The position numbers were made by a program, and so were the translations under genes. From positions 1 through 10,072 of the forward strand of contig JASEIR010000075.1 of assembly GCA_030017355.1 (NCBI GenBank): 10,072 bases of DNA, written 5' to 3'. Shown here one piece after another: positions 4,737 to 10,072 of the stretch. The first letter of the stretch is position 1, and the number at the start of each line of letters is the position of its first letter. The DNA comes from Actinomycetota bacterium. GTDB lineage: Bacteria; Actinomycetota; Aquicultoria; Aquicultorales; Aquicultoraceae. The notes below the pieces were generated by a model, which worked only from the letters and a program-made list of their open reading frames with translations, did not search any database and was not told the origin of the DNA.

Positions 4737-7622
4737 TTATTTTACCTGGCTGGCTTTAGCAGCCAGGGATTGCTTCTTTAGAATCTGCATCTCAAGTTCT
4801 ATTATATCCCGCCAACGGCCCGATGTAGCCCAGGATACAAGCTGCTCGCGCTGATCCACCGGAATTTTATTCCACCGCTTATCGAAAGAGCGTTGAAATG
4901 TTTGCTCGGCAAATCGATACAAGGCATCATCGTCGGGCGCGGTTATCTGCCAATCTTGCCGTTTTGTTTCTATTGCTTCTGTTATTTGCCTCAATTGAGT
5001 AGTGGTAATCGCGGTTGACTCGTCTTCGGCTACCAACTTCCAAAGTCGCTGGATAATATCCAAGTCTTCAAGCAAGAAAGGCCGTGTGGAGTATGATTCG
5101 CCTGCTTTCGGTAACCTCATGCCGCTTGCTCCGTCGTAAGATAATTCAAAACGCCTTGCCGTGACATCTAAAAACTCGAAATCGAAGGTTGAGGGTGCGT
5201 AGCATACTTCGTCCCCAACTTCAATTTCCTTAACGTGCACAAGGTTAAATTCATTGTTGCCACCAGATCCAGGCAGTAGGGCTTTAAAATATAAATTGCG
5301 CCTATCTATCGGCTTTGCATTTTTCCCAGCCTTCTTTATAAAGAAATACGGATACCAGATATCTTCAGTATTTGGGTCGCCAGTGCTGTAGCTGACAAAC
5401 GTCTTTAGCTTATTATTCATTTGCAGCATTTCGGTTGAAACGAGATTTTCTTTGCCTTCTTTATGCATGAGCCTTAGCTTTCTCACACGATTGCCAAGGC
5501 GCCCATCGCTATGATTGCAAATATCCTGCCCGTCAGCCTCGCCCACCTCTTCAACTATCCAATCTGTATTTATACTCGACTCACGCACCAGCATTCGACG
5601 GGCAGCATCGATTGCGGCATATAGCGGCTGCTTGCGGTTAAAGAAAACCACGTTGAGGTGAAGCGGAAGCCGATTTTTAACACGCGAGAATTGCACCTCA
5701 TACTCGGCTTTTATGTATTGTACAACCTCAAGAGCTTTGTTGGCCGGAACTAAAACCATAAATTGCTTAGGCTCGGTAAGAATAGAAATGGCAGGAGTAT
5801 AATTATGCGGCTCGGTTTTTACGGTAATATCTCGAATATGACCTGCTGGGACTGGTTTTCCGGTAGCAGAGGTTCTCGGTTCGAGAATCTCAAGATCATT
5901 TCCATCTTTAAGGTGATACTGTTGAAGCCACTGCACTGCATTTTCTAGCGTATCGTATTCCTCAGGTTTTGCGCCTAGTCGCTTAGCTAGATATTGCAGA
6001 TTTGTAGCTACAATTAACCTCTTTTTACCTTCATCCCATACAACCTCCATGTTTACACTGCCAAACGGGATTTCGTATGCTCGATAATAATCAAGACTAT
6101 CTAGCTTCTTAGCATCTAACTTTTCAGATTCATATAAATCACCCTTGATTATAAGTCTTGGCCCAACTGATCCTACAAGCGAAGCCACCTGACCTTCTAC
6201 AGACTCTTCCCAAAATCGTTCACAAGTCTCCCATATCCGCTGCAAGCGTGCAAAAGATGGGGTTTTTACAACAGCTTGGCCACTTTGCGGTCGTTTAACC
6301 AGAAGTGTTTTTACCAGGCCATTTGGCTTTAACCAGTCTTGCAGCTCAAGTTTAGCAGTTATTAAGGCAACACGGCCGTTTATGTCGGCCACTTCATCGA
6401 TCCAAATGGTGGTTTCTAGCTTTGATGCCCATTCCTTAGAGCGATTTCCTACACGCTCCAGCCAGTAATCCGATATTTTCCGCTCAATACCTTTTGGGCT
6501 CGGCCCTTGAGGCCGAATACCTGAAATACGGCATGGTTCAACATTTGTTGCTCCCTGCCACCATTCTTTTAATTTATCAAGGTCAGGGTTGGCAGGATTG
6601 TTTTTTGCCAGCCATTCTGCAATTGGTGGTATTTCATCATTTCCTTTCCCCTGGGGATCTTGCGCCCACCACCCACTTAAATCTAGTGTTGGAGTAACCT
6701 TTAGTTCCCCATCAAAACCAAGTCTTTGCTGTATTAAACAAGATAATTTACAACCATTGCTATCCTGATAATCTAATATATCCTCTATGTCTGGCACTAC
6801 AAATAACGAGCCATTGCTATCGCGATAAACCTCTGTACCAAGTGGGTATTCTTCTTCAAGAAGGTATTTAATATTATCCAGGCCATCCGATATCCATTCA
6901 CGCCGTGCCAAAAGAGCTTGGATATTTGGTGAGCGATCAACTATCTGGCTGCCATTAAATCGAAGTGCTAAAAGCCGCCAGCGAAGGTTATTTGGATCTG
7001 GCTCATCTCCCGTGAGCAAAACATAAGCTAATGCAGCTTTGTATAGAGCTGCTACAATATGCGACCAATCCCAGAGAGTGACTTCGTTTGCGGGACGGCG
7101 GGTATCACCTAATGCGGCAGCAAAAGTTGATTGAATAGCCCCTAGAAATACTCCACGCTTATCGATGCTTTTATAAGGCAGAGCTTTTAACCTGGCTGTC
7201 AAACCACTAAGGGGCTCACCTTCTAAACCAAACGGTGTAGCTGGTCTAGTATCATTCACAGGCTGCTTCCCCGTTTGATCTGATTTTTCTTTTTCTTTTT
7301 CGATGTGAGCAGCATAGTGGCATCGACGCAGGGCACGAACAACCCATGGTTGCGAAGGATTAAATCCTTCTCTGCTTCCACCAAGAATTATTAGCTCATC
7401 AAGAGAAATATTCGATTGCAAAAAGTTTATACTTGGCTTAGGATCTGGTAGCCAATCTTTTATTAAGGCCTTATTCAACCCTTGGATACCATTTGGCTTT
7501 GGACTAGCCTGAGCTGCAATATGTTCATCTGAACATTTTCTATAATCATGCAACCACGAGGCTGTTTCGGCCAAAAGGAGAGCGTTTCTATTTTGGGCTA
7601 GGATTTCAAGACTTTTGGTCAT
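4737..7622 (-). CDS. cas10: Cas10 large subunit of Csx11 / subtype III-C type, HD present, GGDD absent
   Basis: A 961-residue protein counted from the ATG at 7622, which has AAGGA 8 nt upstream. A GTG at 7646 would add eight residues but has no ribosome binding site. An N-terminal HD nuclease motif is visible as LHDYRK (24-29, H25 and D26), with a further histidine in RRCHYAAH (99-106) that fits the HD domain. The first palm region (about 415-430) lacks the usual acidic residues. In the second palm, FMVLVPANKALEVVQYI (621-637) and the following LPLHLNVVFFNRKQPLYAAIDAARRML match the segment after the GGDD hairpin of Cas10 cyclases, but TEPK (616-619) stands where GGDD should be. Loss of the cyclase motif and strong divergence define the III-C/MTH326 branch, and the length fits Csx11 (over 900 residues). 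A C-terminal helical domain follows. It should recognise target RNA and possibly cut DNA, without making cyclic oligoadenylate. The gene overlaps the cmr6-like gene by 17 bp. Confidence 0.85.
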   Translation of the reverse strand: MTKSLEILAQNRNALLLAETASWLHDYRKCSDEHIAAQASPKPNGIQGLNKALIKDWLPDPKPSINFLQSNISLDELIILGGSREGFNPSQPWVVRALRRCHYAAHIEKEKEKSDQTGKQPVNDTRPATPFGLEGEPLSGLTARLKALPYKSIDKRGVFLGAIQSTFAAALGDTRRPANEVTLWDWSHIVAALYKAALAYVLLTGDEPDPNNLRWRLLALRFNGSQIVDRSPNIQALLARREWISDGLDNIKYLLEEEYPLGTEVYRDSNGSLFVVPDIEDILDYQDSNGCKLSCLIQQRLGFDGELKVTPTLDLSGWWAQDPQGKGNDEIPPIAEWLAKNNPANPDLDKLKEWWQGATNVEPCRISGIRPQGPSPKGIERKISDYWLERVGNRSKEWASKLETTIWIDEVADINGRVALITAKLELQDWLKPNGLVKTLLVKRPQSGQAVVKTPSFARLQRIWETCERFWEESVEGQVASLVGSVGPRLIIKGDLYESEKLDAKKLDSLDYYRAYEIPFGSVNMEVVWDEGKKRLIVATNLQYLAKRLGAKPEEYDTLENAVQWLQQYHLKDGNDLEILEPRTSATGKPVPAGHIRDITVKTEPHNYTPAISILTEPKQFMVLVPANKALEVVQYIKAEYEVQFSRVKNRLPLHLNVVFFNRKQPLYAAIDAARRMLVRESSINTDWIVEEVGEADGQDICNHSDGRLGNRVRKLRLMHKEGKENLVSTEMLQMNNKLKTFVSYSTGDPNTEDIWYPYFFIKKAGKNAKPIDRRNLYFKALLPGSGGNNEFNLVHVKEIEVGDEVCYAPSTFDFEFLDVTARRFELSYDGASGMRLPKAGESYSTRPFLLEDLDIIQRLWKLVAEDESTAITTTQLRQITEAIETKRQDWQITAPDDDALYRFAEQTFQRSFDKRWNKIPVDQREQLVSWATSGRWRDIIELEMQILKKQSLAAKASQVK

Positions 7623-8613
7623 TGCAATCGTCCTTAAATAATTCACTTATTCTATCAGCTAGAACAGAAATCTTATTTGGCATCGGATTTAATGACTTTT
7701 TGCTACTTTCAATTAAAACTTCGGTTATGTCATCTTGTGCTAAGCCAAAACCGCTGGAGGTTTTAGCACCAAAGCCATAGATGGTAAGCATAGCATTTAG
7801 TCCTTCACAAGTAAGCTCTGCATCTTCTGCAGCTTGGTCTTTGATCTTTTCTAAATCCTTGCCCACTAAATCGAAAGGAATATAGAGTAATGAAAAAACG
7901 CCCTCGGACCCAACAGGCACAATTTCAAAATAGATGGGTTGCGATCCGGCCCCGCGCTTCCTGGAATGAGGATTGATCACTTCTAGACCAATCTTATCAA
8001 AGTACGCTGGAAAGAAAATGAGCCTGCCCATTTTAAAATCGTTCTTTGCTTGTCTTGCGTTTCCAAATAACTGAACTAGTTCAGGCCGATTATCTTTCCA
8101 GCCCTTCATTAATCGTATCGATGCTCTCAAACTACCCTTCCAACCGCTAGGTGAAACAAAGGGAACGCGAAATACTTTTTCCTTTTTCAATGGGTTATCT
8201 ATAATATAAAATGCACTATCATCTTGGGAGATATAAGGCTTAGCCAACTTAAACCTGAATTGAATACTCCAAGACCACACAGGCAAGCTGCCAAGATCGA
8301 TTCGAGGGATGACTATTCCAAGCCTATGCATTTGGTCTAGCCTTTGTAAAATAAGATTGCCATAACCATGCTGATCATTGACCTCATCGCCCTGATCTTT
8401 AGAACCGTGGACTAGCTGTCTGTACCCTAGGATATTTCTACGTTGATCACCGTTCTGCGCCAACACTTTAATCTTGTCATCAATTATAGCCTGGGCAAGA
8501 AGGCTTACTCTCGTATCTATAGCAAAGCCTTGAAATGAATTAGCGCCGCTAGCGCAGGCTTTTACAGATGATTCATCTGTTATTGGATGAGATGCATAAA
8601 AGTCGTAGATCAT
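7606..8613 (-). CDS. cmr6: Cmr6-like RAMP protein (Cas7 family)
   Basis: A 335-residue RAMP protein. The region 149-167 (RVPFVSPSGWKGSLR and the helix after it) is the conserved RAMP glycine block. The stretch from about 196 (GRLIFFPAYFD, then INPHSRKR and PIYFEIVPVGSEGVF) follows the Cmr6 order: a strand ending in Asp, an NPH motif, then the P-I-F-x-V strand. YGFGAKTSSGFG (279-290) is the C-terminal glycine-rich loop. In type III-B and III-C complexes Cmr6 sits with Cmr1 near the 3' end of the crRNA and has no known catalytic role. The start ATG overlaps the cmr1 stop as ATGA, with GGTGAGG just upstream, so translation is coupled. It could also be called a generic group-7 RAMP; its place between cmr1 and cas10 supports cmr6. 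Confidence 0.75.
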   Translation of the reverse strand: MIYDFYASHPITDESSVKACASGANSFQGFAIDTRVSLLAQAIIDDKIKVLAQNGDQRRNILGYRQLVHGSKDQGDEVNDQHGYGNLILQRLDQMHRLGIVIPRIDLGSLPVWSWSIQFRFKLAKPYISQDDSAFYIIDNPLKKEKVFRVPFVSPSGWKGSLRASIRLMKGWKDNRPELVQLFGNARQAKNDFKMGRLIFFPAYFDKIGLEVINPHSRKRGAGSQPIYFEIVPVGSEGVFSLLYIPFDLVGKDLEKIKDQAAEDAELTCEGLNAMLTIYGFGAKTSSGFGLAQDDITEVLIESSKKSLNPMPNKISVLADRISELFKDDCNDQKS

Positions 8614-9827
8614 GCGCCCTCACCTTTAACCAAACTCTTCAAAAATTCCAGAGGGTTATTGATTTGTCGAACGATATCCCGTTCAGAGTTGTACTCACGC
8701 CAAACGATCAATCTGGGTCTTACTATTCCGGGTCCCAATATAGAAGTCCATTTAGTTTCATTTCCACCAAGCAATAAGTTTAATGATTTAAGCACTTGGT
8801 CTCGATTATAATTTTTCGAGCTAGGAATCCAACCCCAAATTCTGATTTCCCAGGCACTTCCAACTTGGTAAGCCGAAGAGATATGAATGCGAGTCGCCCG
8901 ATTATTATTTTGTCGAACTTGCCCAAATATCTCTCGCTCTGCATCTGTCTCTCGGCCTTTTAGAAAACCTTTAAGTAATGACACCTGTTTTTTCTTGCCC
9001 CTGACTGTAATAGTATCTCCATATCGTAGCCAATTCCTAAAGGTTGGAGCAATTGGTATAGAATTTATCGACACCAGACTATTTAGCTCTTTTTTAATGT
9101 CACTCAAAAAAGCCGTTTTTGATCCATCTGTCACTAGCCTATTATTCCAGGCTTGTTTTAATAAATCTGCCTGCTTCCACCAATCGCTGTCTTTTACTTC
9201 GAAGCCAATCTTCGTGAAAAACATGTGCCGTAAATCTGGCAAACCAGTCGGTTTTTCGTTTCCCTGGACCGAAGGAGGGTTGAAACGAAAATCCGCTAAA
9301 TCCGCTATATTATCAACTTGGATCACCCCATAACCATTTTGCGTTTTGGCACCCAAGGCACCCCAATAATGGATAAGCTTAAGCGGTAATATCCAAGCTG
9401 TATCATACTCTTCAGGCCCTAGTCTTACTATTCTGGCTTCAACATTGCCAAAAAATCCACCGCCAACATACCAGCCTCCAGCCCGTGTATTGCCATTTCG
9501 ATTCTGGTGAACCCTACCACTGGGAATCAAAATTTGGCCTTCAAAGATTTTTGAGGGCTTATTAGGATACAGTAGAAGACGAAACTGGCGCCGTTGCCCA
9601 TTTCGCCCGTAGAACTTTGAAACTTCGCAACGCTTCTCGTTGGCTTCATTATGCTCGCTTGGATCGCAAGCATAACCACCTAAACCGCGCACAATAGCCT
9701 CATACCACCAGCGCATCGAGCCGATTATTCCGGTTTCATGCAAGCGGTCGCATTTGCCATCCACGCTGCCTGTCCAGAGCGGGGTGAGTGTTTTGATTTT
9801 GATTTCAATGGCATGCCCGTTATTCAT
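8610..9827 (-). CDS. cmr1: Cmr1 RAMP protein (Cas7 family), first gene of the effector operon
   Basis: A 405-residue RAMP protein. The N-terminal pattern is diagnostic of Cmr1: KTLTPLWTGSVDGK (12-25), then GIIGSMRWWYEAIVRGLGG (33-51), matching the family's G-x-x-R-W-W helix. A glycine-rich loop YWGALGAKTQNGYG lies at 154-167, and FRNWLRYG near 263-270 probably belongs to a second RAMP half. Cmr1 binds the crRNA 3' end and the adjoining target in Cmr complexes. An ATG at 9899 would add 24 residues, but these do not look like Cmr1, the candidate promoter lies inside them, and AAAGG sits 5 nt before the ATG at 9827, so the shorter form is chosen. The stop overlaps the cmr6-like start by 4 bp. 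Confidence 0.85.
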   Translation of the reverse strand: MNNGHAIEIKIKTLTPLWTGSVDGKCDRLHETGIIGSMRWWYEAIVRGLGGYACDPSEHNEANEKRCEVSKFYGRNGQRRQFRLLLYPNKPSKIFEGQILIPSGRVHQNRNGNTRAGGWYVGGGFFGNVEARIVRLGPEEYDTAWILPLKLIHYWGALGAKTQNGYGVIQVDNIADLADFRFNPPSVQGNEKPTGLPDLRHMFFTKIGFEVKDSDWWKQADLLKQAWNNRLVTDGSKTAFLSDIKKELNSLVSINSIPIAPTFRNWLRYGDTITVRGKKKQVSLLKGFLKGRETDAEREIFGQVRQNNNRATRIHISSAYQVGSAWEIRIWGWIPSSKNYNRDQVLKSLNLLLGGNETKWTSILGPGIVRPRLIVWREYNSERDIVRQINNPLEFLKSLVKGEGA

Positions 9828-9869
9828 GCTTGCCTTTCTGTATAAAAAATCACATGGATTTTCATAAAC

Positions 9870-9875
9870 ATTATA
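9870..9875 (-). promoter_or_regulatory. Candidate -10 box for the cmr operon
   Basis: The minus strand has a perfect TATAAT in an AT-rich stretch, but no recognisable -35 hexamer at 16-18 bp and no TGn extension. Transcription would start near 9863, giving about 36 nt before the chosen cmr1 ATG. This leader could form a short hairpin (AAAATC with GATTTT, 9846-9862). The gap of 120 bp after the preceding gene makes a promoter plausible, but read-through from upstream is also possible. Confidence 0.35.
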
Positions 9876-9947
9876 TTTAACCGCAAGAACATTCCACATT
9901 TGCTACGCCTAATTAATAACACATGTATAGCAACTGGAGAATGCCTC

Positions 9948-10072
9948 CTAGCTTTGTCCTTCATGAGAGATATTATCAAACATGAGCCCAAAATCCTTGC
10001 TATAGGGCAAGTTCACAACAGTTGGCCATTTATTTGGCTCCGAGTCGACAAGACCTAACTTGTTTAATTGCA
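9948..10072 (-). CDS. 3' end of an unrecognised gene (partial)
   Basis: A reading frame enters from the right edge on the minus strand and runs 40 codons to a TAG at 9948-9950. The 5' part is outside the window. The other two minus-strand frames have stops in this stretch. The tail contains NKWPTVVNLPYSKDFGLMF and is hydrophilic, with no membrane segment. I do not recognise the family from this fragment. It lies 120 bp before cmr1 in the same direction, so it could belong to the CRISPR locus or be an unrelated neighbour. A small hairpin (9936-9948) directly follows the stop, without a T-run. Confidence 0.55.
   Translation of the reverse strand, partial: QLNKLGLVDSEPNKWPTVVNLPYSKDFGLMFDNISHEGQS

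Noticed and set aside
5355..5415. Stretch STGDPNTED in Cas10 as a possible variant of the GGDD cyclase motif
   Set aside because: It lies C-terminal of the conserved palm segment that normally follows GGDD, so it is in the wrong place; the true position reads TEPK.
8887..9333. 148-codon plus-strand reading frame
   Set aside because: It is antisense to cmr1, which has clear family motifs. Its length is explained by the opposite-strand coding bias.
516..9827. Calling the locus classic type III-B (Cmr)
   Set aside because: The subunits are Cmr-like, but Cas10 is the divergent Csx11 type without GGDD and the order cmr1-cmr6-cas10-cmr4-cmr5-cas5 fits III-C better. A profile search of Cas10 would settle it.
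9828..9899. 24-residue N-terminal extension of cmr1
   Set aside because: It is unlike Cmr1, contains the candidate -10 box and a hairpin, and a good ribosome binding site precedes the internal ATG at 9827.

Overview
This window carries a type III CRISPR-Cas interference locus read entirely on the minus strand. It is most like subtype III-C, the group built around the Csx11/MTH326 form of Cas10. Purine-rich Shine-Dalgarno sites, TATAAT/TTGACA-type promoters and GTG starts point to a bacterium of moderate to low GC content. The sequence does not let me name the lineage.

Layout in transcription order, right to left. The 3' end of an unrecognised gene (9948-10072) is followed by a short gap with a candidate promoter. 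Then come six tightly packed effector genes: cmr1 (8610-9827), a cmr6-like RAMP (7606-8613), cas10/csx11 (4737-7622), cmr4/cas7 (3768-4712), cmr5/cas11 (3242-3727) and a Cas5-group RAMP (2349-3245). Next is a VapBC-type toxin-antitoxin pair (vapB 2026-2274, vapC 1622-2029) with its own promoter, and a perfect 12+12 bp inverted repeat covers that promoter. A cas6 gene (516-1562) follows directly behind the toxin. An AT-rich gene-free stretch (60-515) then looks like a CRISPR leader. At the left edge is what appears to be the first repeat of an array (23-59, minus), with the array continuing out of the window.

How it should work. Cas6 cuts the array transcript at the base of the repeat stem and leaves an 8-nt 5' handle (ACTGAAAG). 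Cmr4 (Cas7) subunits coat the crRNA and keep the aspartate used for target RNA cleavage. Cmr5 (Cas11) lines the inner filament. The Cas5-group protein should hold the handle, and Cmr1 and Cmr6 should cap the 3' end. Cas10 keeps an N-terminal HD nuclease motif but has no GGDD: at the aligned place its palm reads TEPK. The complex is therefore predicted to cut RNA, perhaps DNA, and to make no cyclic oligoadenylate. No CARF effector and no cas1/cas2 are visible.

The most interesting points are: (1) the VapBC module placed between the effector operon and cas6, which may put cas6 under a toxin-antitoxin autoregulated promoter; (2) the cyclase-dead Cas10; (3) the leader, with two extended -10 promoters and several perfect palindromes; (4) a hairpin that hides part of the cmr5 ribosome binding site.
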